This document shows, one piece after another, positions 1-6,070 of a stretch of DNA of 6,223 nt. The DNA comes from Deltaproteobacteria bacterium. Lineage in GTDB: Bacteria; Desulfobacterota; Desulfobacteria; Desulfobacterales; Desulfatirhabdiaceae. The position numbers and the translations under genes were made by a program. Every line of letters starts with the position of its first letter. Position 1 is the first letter of the stretch. Under the pieces are notes generated by a model that was not told where the DNA came from, did no database searches, and saw nothing but the letters and a program-made list of their open reading frames with translations. The stretch spans positions 1 to 6,223 of the forward strand of contig JAJYBO010000179.1 in assembly GCA_021778975.1 (NCBI GenBank). Reading direction: 5' to 3'.

Positions 1-568
1 CCGTGGAAGGTTCATCCAGCACCAGCAGCCGCGGATCGGACACCAGCGCCCTCGCGATCTGAACCCGCTGCTGTTGCCCCCCGGAAAGCTTGCCGAACGG
101 TTTGGCGGCATGTTCTTTCATGCCCACCCGGTCGAGCTGTTCGAGGGCTTTCTGACGATGAACCGCTCGCACCCGTGAAAAAAGCCCCAGTTGCTGATAC
201 AGCCCCATCAGAGCGACATCGAGTACCGTTACAGGAAACGAGCGTTCGGCATGAGACACCTGGGGCAGATAACCGACATTCAGCCGGCTCTGTTTGCCGG
301 GTTTCCGATCAAAAAGCCGCGCCGTACCTTTATCCGGTTGTATCAACCCCAGAATAACCTTCAGCAGGGTAGATTTCCCGCCGCCGTTTGGGCCGACAAT
401 CCCTAAAATTTCACCGGGATAACACTTCAGATAGATGGATTTAAGCGCCCATTTTCCGTCGAATTTAACCCATACATCCGAAATGTCCACCAGCGGCGTA
501 TCCAGAGAAACGTCCTGATCAGAAGACACCGGTTGTTCAGGCGATTGAAGCACTGTCGCTGCGGTCAC
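1..568 (-). CDS. znuC: Zinc ABC transporter ATP-binding protein, ZnuC-like (3' part beyond the left edge)
   Basis: This is the ATPase of a metal-type ABC importer, acting on the cytoplasmic face of the inner membrane to power uptake of metal delivered by the periplasmic protein encoded just upstream. 189 residues are visible. Walker A GPNGGGKST lies at residues 59-67, the Q-loop glutamine in YLPQ at about 103, the ABC signature LSGGQ at 161-165 and Walker B LLVLDE at 181-186. The protein is cut right after EPST, so the D-loop, H-loop and C-terminus are missing. The start is GTG at 566-568, overlapping the znuA stop by four bases (GTGA) and preceded by AAGGAGG seven bases away; the nearby ATG at 571-573 is out of frame. 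About 25 residues precede the usual domain start, an unremarkable Ser/Asp/Pro-rich extension. The zinc assignment rests on the adjacent binding protein; the ATPase alone could equally serve manganese or iron. Confidence 0.93.
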   Translation of the reverse strand, partial: MTAATVLQSPEQPVSSDQDVSLDTPLVDISDVWVKFDGKWALKSIYLKCYPGEILGIVGPNGGGKSTLLKVILGLIQPDKGTARLFDRKPGKQSRLNVGYLPQVSHAERSFPVTVLDVALMGLYQQLGLFSRVRAVHRQKALEQLDRVGMKEHAAKPFGKLSGGQQQRVQIARALVSDPRLLVLDEPST

Positions 569-1515
569 TCCATAGCCTCCTTCATATGGCGCAGGTTATA
601 GCGCATCAGGGCGATATAGCTATCGCGTCCGGAAATTGTCGGCTCTCCCAGGGGATCGAGAATCAAAACCTTCACCCCGGACTCTCTGGCGATAACCTCG
701 GCCACCCTGGGGTTTAGTTGGGGTTCGGCAAAAACCGCCCGGATGTTATGGGCTTTGATAATGGCGACGATATCGGCGATTTCCCTGGGGGTCGGGTTTC
801 TGCCGGGGGTCTTTTCAATCACGCCTGCCGATTTCAAACCATAACGGGCGGCAAAATAATCCCATGAAGGGTGAAATGAAATGAAATCTTTGATTTTGAA
901 GCGGCTGACCACTTCTTTGATATGGGTATCCAGCGCGGATAATTGCGACAGGTAGGCCTGTGTCTGTTTTTCGTAATCCGCAGTATGGGCGGGATCCGCC
1001 GTTGAAAACGCCTGACACATCCGGCGCGCCATGACTTCCGCCCGCTCCGGATCGAGCCATATATGTGGATTGGCCGCCAGATCGCTGTGCGCTCCCGTGG
1101 ATGCCGCCCCGCCTGCCTGTGGTTTTGAGTGCTCGTCCGCGTCGGGATCCACGGATCTCATCAACTGCATACCATCGGACAGCACCACTGTGGTCAGATG
1201 CTGTCCGGACGCATGGATCAGTTGATCCGCCCAAAATTCCAGGCCCGCGCCGATCATGAAAAATACTTTGGCGTTACTGAAGGCTTTGACCAGACCAGGT
1301 TTGATTTCGAATGTATGCGGGCTGGCGCCGGGCGGCACCAGGGCAGTCACATCCACAAATGGCCCTCCCACCTGTTTAGCCATATCGGCAATCGGAAAAA
1401 TACTGGCGACCACCTGGAGTTTTTCAGCGCGGACATCCGCAGAAAGAACCGTCAGTATCGCGCATATCACTCCCATTCCAACACCGACCATCTGTACACA
1501 ACGACGCAATGTCAT
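565..1515 (-). CDS. znuA: Zinc ABC transporter periplasmic substrate-binding protein, ZnuA-like
   Basis: A cluster A-I (SBP_bac_9/ZnuA family) binding protein that captures a divalent metal in the periplasm for an ABC importer. It has 316 residues, normal for the family. Residues 1-30 form a signal peptide: Arg4-Arg5, a hydrophobic stretch, then VRA before EKLQ, a plausible signal peptidase I site. Family ligand positions are visible: His67 in PPGASPHTFE, His151 in NPHIWLDP, His215 in SFHPSWDYFA and Asp287 in LILDPLG. A His at the third position is typical of zinc proteins, whereas manganese proteins such as PsaA have Glu there. The loop at about 120-150 is only mildly His/Asp-rich and much weaker than in many ZnuA proteins. 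The ATG overlaps the thioredoxin stop (ATGA) and has AAGGAG eight bases upstream. The ATPase gene follows with a 4-base overlap. Metal preference is inferred from residues only. Confidence 0.94.
   Translation of the reverse strand: MTLRRCVQMVGVGMGVICAILTVLSADVRAEKLQVVASIFPIADMAKQVGGPFVDVTALVPPGASPHTFEIKPGLVKAFSNAKVFFMIGAGLEFWADQLIHASGQHLTTVVLSDGMQLMRSVDPDADEHSKPQAGGAASTGAHSDLAANPHIWLDPERAEVMARRMCQAFSTADPAHTADYEKQTQAYLSQLSALDTHIKEVVSRFKIKDFISFHPSWDYFAARYGLKSAGVIEKTPGRNPTPREIADIVAIIKAHNIRAVFAEPQLNPRVAEVIARESGVKVLILDPLGEPTISGRDSYIALMRYNLRHMKEAME
576..582 (-). promoter_or_regulatory. Ribosome binding site of znuC
   Basis: AAGGAGG on the minus strand lies seven bases upstream of the GTG at 566-568. 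It sits inside the last codons of znuA. This near-perfect Shine-Dalgarno decides in favour of the GTG start and supports efficient coupled translation of the importer ATPase. Confidence 0.8.
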
Positions 1516-1970
1516 GGCAAATACTCCTTCATTTTCTGAACAATATGTGGTTTGGGCATGGCGCCCACCAGCGTATCTTTCAAGCGCCCGTTATCGAAAA
1601 TCAAGAGGGTGGGAATGCTCCGGGTATCAAATCGGGCGGCGGTTACAGGGTTGGCGTCCACATTCAGTTTGCCGATCCGAAACACGCCTTTGAATTCCGT
1701 TGACAGCTCCGAGATAACCGGCGCAACGATTTTACAGGCCCCGCACCAGGGCGCCCAGCAATCCACCAGCACCGGAAGGGGGGCGCGCAGCACTTTTTCA
1801 TCAAAGTTGGCGTCTGTAATCATGAGCGGCTGCTGGAGAAACAAATCAGCCGTATTCAGCGCGCCACCGCATTTACCGCATTTTCCGGTCTGACCGGCGT
1901 TGGCCGCTGATATCCGATTACGGGCGTGACAGGATGGACAGCGGAACAAATAATGGTTGAACGATGTCAT
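1512..1970 (-). CDS. trxC: Thioredoxin with N-terminal zinc ribbon (Trx2/TrxC type)
   Basis: A cytoplasmic thiol-disulfide reductase of the Trx2 type, 152 residues (E. coli TrxC has about 139). Residues 11-34 form a zinc ribbon with paired cysteines CPSC (11-14) and CGKC (31-34). The thioredoxin fold follows from about residue 48, with the redox centre WCGAC at 75-79 and the cis-proline in SIPT at Pro120. Two oddities stand out: the usual WCGPC proline is alanine, and Cys71 occupies the position usually held by Phe in VDFWAPWC, giving a third cysteine close to the active site. The ATG shares one base with the upstream regulator's stop (TGATG), and GGAG lies ten bases before it. The stop overlaps znuA (ATGA). 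Placement between a two-component system and a zinc importer suggests a link between thiol redox state and zinc supply, which is inference. TrxC is a family-level name; orthology to the E. coli protein was not tested. Confidence 0.9.
   Translation of the reverse strand: MTSFNHYLFRCPSCHARNRISAANAGQTGKCGKCGGALNTADLFLQQPLMITDANFDEKVLRAPLPVLVDCWAPWCGACKIVAPVISELSTEFKGVFRIGKLNVDANPVTAARFDTRSIPTLLIFDNGRLKDTLVGAMPKPHIVQKMKEYLP
1524..1529 (-). promoter_or_regulatory. Ribosome binding site of znuA
   Basis: AAGGAG on the minus strand lies eight bases upstream of the ATG at 1513-1515, inside the final codons of the thioredoxin gene. It fixes the znuA start and gives this gene its own strong initiation signal within the operon. 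Confidence 0.75.
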
Positions 1971-3340
1971 CAGGGCATTACTCCGTATTCTTTCAGTTTT
2001 TTGTGAAGGGTTTTTCGGGTGATCCCCAACTGTCTGGCGGTCTGGCTTTTGTTGCCGCCGGCGGCTTCCAGCGCTTTGAGAATGGCCGCTTTTTCGACAG
2101 CATCCAGAGACGATATATCACTGTTGATGGTTTCAGGGGGAAGCAGCGGCGTCCGGACACTGACATGAGGCAACATTGGAAGCACCTGATCGTCCAGATA
2201 CTCTCCACGGCACAGCACGACCCCCCTTTCGACCGTATTCATTAATTCCCGGACATTTCCCGGCCAGTCATACCGTATCAGATGATCCATGGTCTGCGGG
2301 GTGAATCCTTTAATAGATTTGCGGTTCAACTCTGAAAATTTCTCCAGAAAATGCTGCGCCAAAAGTGGGATATCCTCCCGGCGTTCTCGCAGCGGCGGCA
2401 GATTCAGGTTGACCACATTCAGCCGGTAATACAAATCTTCGCGGAACTGACCGGCGTTGATCATCGCCATCAAGTCTTTGTTGGTAGCCACGACCAGACG
2501 CACATCAATCGGCACCACCTGCTCACCGCCCACCCGGGTGATTTCCCGTTCCTGAAGCACCCGCAGCAGTTTGACCTGCATCATCAGGGACATTTCGCTG
2601 ACTTCGTCCAGAAACAGGCTTCCACCGCTGGCCTGTACGAATTTGCCTTCTTTTCGGCGATCCGCGCCGGTAAAGGCGCCTTTTTCATGACCGAAAAGTT
2701 CGGATTCCAGCAGCGTTTCGGTGATGGCCGCGCAATTGATTTTAACAAAAGGCCCGGCTTTCCGGAAACTGTTGTAATGCACGGCGCCTGCAATCAGCTC
2801 TTTGCCGGTTCCGGATTCGCCATGGATCAGAACCGTGGCCTCGGACATCGCCACTTGCGCCACGGTGTCGAGAAGGCGTTCCATCCCCACACTCTGACCG
2901 ATAATGTTGCGCCGGTCAAATCGCTCCCCCATATTCTGCTTGAGAAGGCGGTTTTCTTCCCGAAGCAGGGCGTGTTCCATGGCCCGTTCGATGGTAATTC
3001 TCATTTTATCGAAATCAAGTGGTTTGGTCAGATAATCGTAAGCCCCGGCCTTCAGCGCAATCACCGCGGATTCGATAGAGGAATAGGCGGTCATGATAAT
3101 GACCGGTATGGACGGATTGATCGTTTTGATGCGACCCAGCGCCTCGATGCCGGACACTTTCAGCATCCGAACATCCATTAGAATCAGATCGAAGGGCTGC
3201 TCCTGAACCTTTTCAATGGCGACTCCGCCGTCATTGACTTCCGTAATGTCATAGCCCCATCCGCCCAGCAGCGTGCGCAGCATGGTGCGGTGAGCGGTAT
3301 CGTCATCCACGACAAGAATGGAACAGTGCTTTTTCTTCAT
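1970..3340 (-). CDS. Sigma-54-dependent response regulator, NtrC family (ZraR/AtoC-like)
   Basis: A cytoplasmic transcription activator of 456 residues with the full three-domain layout. The receiver domain (about 5-120) has acidic residues Asp12-14, phospho-acceptor Asp56 in LILMDVRM, Thr84 and Lys106. The AAA+ domain (about 145-385) has Walker A GESGTGKE at 174-181, the sigma-54 contact loop GAFTGA at 221-226, Walker B LFLDE at 242-246 and an arginine-rich LRERRED segment near 318-323. A Fis-type helix-turn-helix occupies about 415-455 (NKSQTARQLGITRKTLHKKL). All key residues are intact, so it should be phosphorylated by its partner kinase and activate RNA polymerase with sigma-54. The ATG follows the kinase stop after one base (TGAAATG) with no clear Shine-Dalgarno, implying coupled translation. 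It is the cognate partner of the upstream kinase by position. ZraR resemblance is architectural; its target promoters are unknown. Confidence 0.95.
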   Translation of the reverse strand: MKKKHCSILVVDDDTAHRTMLRTLLGGWGYDITEVNDGGVAIEKVQEQPFDLILMDVRMLKVSGIEALGRIKTINPSIPVIIMTAYSSIESAVIALKAGAYDYLTKPLDFDKMRITIERAMEHALLREENRLLKQNMGERFDRRNIIGQSVGMERLLDTVAQVAMSEATVLIHGESGTGKELIAGAVHYNSFRKAGPFVKINCAAITETLLESELFGHEKGAFTGADRRKEGKFVQASGGSLFLDEVSEMSLMMQVKLLRVLQEREITRVGGEQVVPIDVRLVVATNKDLMAMINAGQFREDLYYRLNVVNLNLPPLRERREDIPLLAQHFLEKFSELNRKSIKGFTPQTMDHLIRYDWPGNVRELMNTVERGVVLCRGEYLDDQVLPMLPHVSVRTPLLPPETINSDISSLDAVEKAAILKALEAAGGNKSQTARQLGITRKTLHKKLKEYGVMP

Positions 3341-3341
3341 T

Positions 3342-5165
3342 TCACACAGAACTTTCGATGGGAAGACGGATTGTGACTACAGCGCCCCCTCTGGTATGGC
3401 TTTCAATCCGGATATCGCCGCCATGCGCCTCGATGATGTTGTGGACAATGGGCAGCCCCAACCCGGTTCCTGCCGGCTTGGTGGTGAAATACGGATCGAA
3501 TATCCGGGACAGATCGGTTTCGGCGATACCGGGGCCGGTATCGGATATTTGAATCACCAGCCGATCCTGATCCTGGGACGCATGGATGTCAATGACCCCG
3601 CCTTCGGGCATGGCCTCGACTGCATTCAACAATAGATTTAAAAGTACCTGGCTGATTTGATCTGGATCAATGGAAACTTCGGGAAGTCCCTCATCCATCT
3701 GCAAGTGCATTTCGATGTTGTGTGCGCCGGCCTGACGTTCCATCAGCTTCAGCGTACTTTGAATCACGTCGGCGATGGACACTTTTCGCCGGAAGATGCG
3801 AACAGGTCTTGAAAACTCCAGCAGTTGACTGACGACCCGGTTCAGGCGATCCACTTCCTGGATCAGGATGGTCGAAATGTTACAATCTTCCGGAACATGG
3901 GCATAACGTTCCCGGAAATATGTGGCGAAGCCCTTGATGGAACTCAGGGGGTTTCGGATCTCGTGTGCAACGCCGGCGGCAAGACTGCCGATGGATGCCA
4001 GGCGCTGAGATCTGGCCAGTGCTTTTTGCAGCGACTGCACTTCCTGCAAGTCCTTGAAAATCAGCACATATCCCATAAATTCACGGGTTTCATCCGTCAG
4101 CATGGCGGCGCTCACCTCCAGCGGCAGACGCGGATGGCCGGTGGTGCGGCAGACAATCTGTTTTTCGATGACCCGCTGCTGAATATCCGGGTTCTGTAAA
4201 AGATCTAAGAAAATGGAAGGCAGCACGTCGCCGGCGCTTTTTCCGGTCGCACAGACCTGAGACAGATTCAACAGACGATCCGCTACCTGATTGAACGATG
4301 TGACAGTCAGCGACGGATCCAGCGCAATCAGCCCGATCGGCATGTTTTCCACCAGCGTGTCTGAAAACGCCTTGATTCTGGAAAGCGATGCGCGGGTCAT
4401 CCGGTAATTCTGGGCCATCAGGAGCAGCATGACGCCGGCAAAACCGACAAACAGCAAGACAATCCCCATGATGACCGTGTGAACATCGTCGGAGTGCCTG
4501 GCTTCTTCGATGCCCTGCATATCCAGACCGACAAATATGACGCGGCGAACATTTTCGCCCTGCGGCGTGGGAAAAGGAAAAAGTCCGCCATGTTCAGGCT
4601 GACCATGTTCTTCGGAACGAGGTGGTCCTTCTGGAAATGGCATCATAGGACGAAATCGCAATCCATTCTTGAAGCGGTTTCTTCCCATTCCCATTGGAAC
4701 ACGGGTGGGGGTAAAACGCCGGTAAACCTCAAACGTTTTTTTGCCGCTGTCCGATGGAATAATTCGCCAGAAGATGTTGGGAGATTCGGAAATAGCCTCC
4801 AAATCCAGGTTTTTTCCGTAAGTTCTGCCGATTTGCTCCGGATTGCTGCTGGCCACAATGACCCCGGAAACATCTGTCACGATCAGATGGTCAATATCCG
4901 GTTGCTGCGCGGTTTCGATCAACAGTCGCTGAAGCTGAAAACCCGCCCAGCGATCCACCATACCGGTTCTTGTACCCGCTTCGAAGGAGCGGATCAGCGC
5001 CGCCCCTTTTTCTTTCAGCAGCCGCTCGGTGTGTTCTTTCTGACGGTTGATGTTTTCGATTGTAATGAACGAAAAAATAGGCAGCAGAATTACCACCGCG
5101 CCAATCAGTATCCAGGGGGAAATGCCTGTCCAGATTTTGGATGAGACAACATCTTGGGATTTCAT
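3342..5165 (-). CDS. Membrane sensor histidine kinase with periplasmic Cache-like and PAS domains (ZraS/AtoS-like)
   Basis: An inner-membrane sensor kinase of 607 residues. Transmembrane segments lie at about 18-36 and 229-251. The periplasmic region between them has a Cache-like motif (LIVTDVSGVIVASS at 94-107, then NPEQIG). Within it, residues 152-205 form an insertion with 11 prolines, Met158, 160, 174 and 175, and His187 and 192. A PAS domain covers about 265-375. The HisKA helix carries His401 in AHEIRNPLSS. The HATPase_c domain has the N-box near 508-516 (LLNLLLNAVEA), DTGPGI at 542-547, FDPYFTTK at 556-563 and GTGLGL at 566-571. All catalytic motifs are intact. It starts three bases after the upstream stop (TAGAAAATG) without an obvious Shine-Dalgarno, and the regulator follows one base after its stop. 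The ligand cannot be read from sequence. Metal sensing is suggested only by the insertion and the zinc-importer neighbours. Confidence 0.94.
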   Translation of the reverse strand: MKSQDVVSSKIWTGISPWILIGAVVILLPIFSFITIENINRQKEHTERLLKEKGAALIRSFEAGTRTGMVDRWAGFQLQRLLIETAQQPDIDHLIVTDVSGVIVASSNPEQIGRTYGKNLDLEAISESPNIFWRIIPSDSGKKTFEVYRRFTPTRVPMGMGRNRFKNGLRFRPMMPFPEGPPRSEEHGQPEHGGLFPFPTPQGENVRRVIFVGLDMQGIEEARHSDDVHTVIMGIVLLFVGFAGVMLLLMAQNYRMTRASLSRIKAFSDTLVENMPIGLIALDPSLTVTSFNQVADRLLNLSQVCATGKSAGDVLPSIFLDLLQNPDIQQRVIEKQIVCRTTGHPRLPLEVSAAMLTDETREFMGYVLIFKDLQEVQSLQKALARSQRLASIGSLAAGVAHEIRNPLSSIKGFATYFRERYAHVPEDCNISTILIQEVDRLNRVVSQLLEFSRPVRIFRRKVSIADVIQSTLKLMERQAGAHNIEMHLQMDEGLPEVSIDPDQISQVLLNLLLNAVEAMPEGGVIDIHASQDQDRLVIQISDTGPGIAETDLSRIFDPYFTTKPAGTGLGLPIVHNIIEAHGGDIRIESHTRGGAVVTIRLPIESSV

Positions 5166-5168
5166 TTT

Positions 5169-5780
5169 CTATAAATCAAAAGCGCTCAACTCTCCCGCGC
5201 CCCTGCGGATGATTTCCGGTTCGTCATGAATCAGCGAAACGACGCTCGATGGGTTGCCGGATACAGGCCCGCCATCAATGACCATGTCCAGACGTTTTCC
5301 GAAATGTTCGTGAATCAGGGACGGATTGTCGAAAATGGAACCATCCGGTGCTGTGGCGCTTGTCGAAATAACGGGATTGCCGAGCGACTTGACCAGAGCG
5401 ATGCAGATAGGATGGTCTGGAACCCGAATACCGGCGGTCTTTCGTTTGGTCAGCATGATGCGGGGAACCAGTCTGGAGCCTTCTAAGATAAAGGTGTAAG
5501 GACCCGGAAGATGGCGTCTCATGGTTTTATAGCCGTAATTGGTCACTTTGGCGTAATCGCTGATATCCTTGAGGTCTGAACAGATAAAACTGAATGGCTG
5601 AGATGCGTCCCGCTGCTTGAGCTGATAAATTCTCTGAATGGCTTTTTTGTTCATGATATCGCATCCGATACCATAAACCGTATCGGTAGGGTATGCGATA
5701 ACGCCCCCGTCTTTCAGGATATCCACAACTTTGGCGATCAGTCGCTGTTGAGGCGTGATAGGGTTGATACCGATCAGCAT
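5169..5780 (-). CDS. yciO: YrdC/Sua5-family protein, YciO-like (annotated as L-threonylcarbamoyladenylate synthase)
   Basis: A cytoplasmic protein of the family that includes TsaC/YrdC, which makes threonylcarbamoyl-AMP for the t6A modification of tRNA. With this start it has 203 residues, close to E. coli YciO. It carries PTDTVYGIGC at 31-40, the Lys55-x-Arg57 pair, PGPYTFIL at 92-99, KRKTAGIRVP at 112-121 and STSAT at 139-143. The PQQRL near the N-terminus and the KRKTxGxRVP block match YciO as I recall it, rather than TsaC. The typical SxN motif of TsaC reads S-A-T here, as expected of a YciO paralogue whose cellular role is unsettled. I chose the ATG at 5778-5780, with GGA eight bases upstream. 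The ATG at 5787-5789 (206 residues) is a close alternative, and a TTG at 5817-5819 is possible but has no ribosome binding site. It is the first gene of the operon, three bases before the kinase. Confidence 0.88.
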   Translation of the reverse strand: MLIGINPITPQQRLIAKVVDILKDGGVIAYPTDTVYGIGCDIMNKKAIQRIYQLKQRDASQPFSFICSDLKDISDYAKVTNYGYKTMRRHLPGPYTFILEGSRLVPRIMLTKRKTAGIRVPDHPICIALVKSLGNPVISTSATAPDGSIFDNPSLIHEHFGKRLDMVIDGGPVSGNPSSVVSLIHDEPEIIRRGAGELSAFDL

Positions 5781-5842
5781 AAATTCCATCCAGAATATGT
5801 TGTAACACGGTCCGAACAAGCGGATTCTTTTATCAAGGTGTC

Positions 5843-5872
5843 ATTATTACTACAGCCATGCCCAAATGACAA
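5843..5872 (-). promoter_or_regulatory. Candidate sigma-70-type promoter for the minus-strand operon
   Basis: Read on the minus strand, TTGTCA (5867-5872, five of six against TTGACA) is followed after 18 bases by AATAAT (5843-5848, five of six against TATAAT). Transcription would start near 5836, leaving a leader of about 55 nt before the chosen ATG of the YciO-like gene. It is the best match I found upstream of the operon, judged by eye. Confidence 0.5.
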
Positions 5873-5930
5873 CGGAATATGTATTTCTCGCGCGGTCATA
5901 TCCTGAAAATACTGAAGATTTTTTCTGGCA

Positions 5931-5959
5931 GCCTTGTGATTTTATACGCCTTTGTGATT
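5931..5959. repeat. Short direct repeat in the divergent intergenic region
   Basis: GCCTTGTGATT at 5931-5941 recurs as GCCTTTGTGATT at 5948-5959, with one extra T and a start-to-start distance of 17 bases. The second copy contains the proposed -35 box of the plus-strand promoter. A related CAGCCTTGAT occurs at 6011-6020. The arrangement resembles paired activator or repressor sites, but could be chance in an AT-rich stretch. Confidence 0.35.
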
Positions 5960-5980
5960 CTCCTTGACTTTGAATATATT
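5952..5980 (+). promoter_or_regulatory. Candidate sigma-70-type promoter for the plus-strand secreted-protein gene
   Basis: TTGTGA (5952-5957, four of six against TTGACA) is followed after exactly 17 bases by TATATT (5975-5980, five of six against TATAAT). Transcription would start near 5987, giving a leader of about 84 nt before the ATG at 6071. A TTGACT at 5964-5969 is a better -35 hexamer, but has no good -10 at a proper distance. Confidence 0.45.
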
Positions 5981-5987
5981 TTATGTC
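5966..5987. promoter_or_regulatory. Operator-like imperfect palindrome over the plus-strand -10 box
   Basis: A 22-bp inverted repeat is centred on AATATATT, with GAC on the left and GTC on the right arm. Eight of the eleven symmetric pairs match. It covers the proposed -10 element and start site of the plus-strand gene, a typical position for a repressor. No known operator consensus was recognised, and the AT-rich core makes chance symmetry plausible. Confidence 0.25.
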
Positions 5988-6057
5988 CAATAGAGCACAG
6001 GCCGTATCTACAGCCTTGATATTGTCTGCTTCTGATTTTGTCATAACCATAGAGAAC

Positions 6058-6064
6058 AGGGGGA
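6058..6064 (+). promoter_or_regulatory. Ribosome binding site of the plus-strand gene
   Basis: AGGGGGA lies six bases before the ATG at 6071 and is a good Shine-Dalgarno match. Together with the signal peptide it supports this start for the gene cut by the right edge. Confidence 0.65.
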
Positions 6065-6070
6065 ACTTTT

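Noticed and set aside
175..406. Short plus-strand open frames across the ABC ATPase gene
   Set aside because: They overlap the Walker A to signature region of a clear minus-strand ATPase and have no features of their own.
2351..3181. 276-codon plus-strand open frame antisense to the response regulator
   Set aside because: It lies wholly inside a gene with intact domains on the other strand, and its translation shows no recognisable domain and an odd His/Phe/Gln-rich composition. It is a codon-bias shadow.
4479..5144. 221-codon plus-strand open frame antisense to the kinase N-terminal half
   Set aside because: It is fully contained in the kinase gene, has no domain signature, and its translation is rich in Phe, Asn and Arg as expected for a shadow frame.
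5812..5825. Small hairpin TCCG-N6-CGGA in the operon leader
   Set aside because: It has a four-base-pair stem only, with no T-run and no recognisable riboswitch core, so it is not supportable as a terminator or regulatory RNA.
5893..5911. Possible sigma-54 promoter on the minus strand, tempting because the operon encodes a sigma-54 activator
   Set aside because: Only the invariant GG and GC dinucleotides have the right 10-base spacing. The flanking bases do not resemble TGGCAC and TTGCA, so this is not better than chance.
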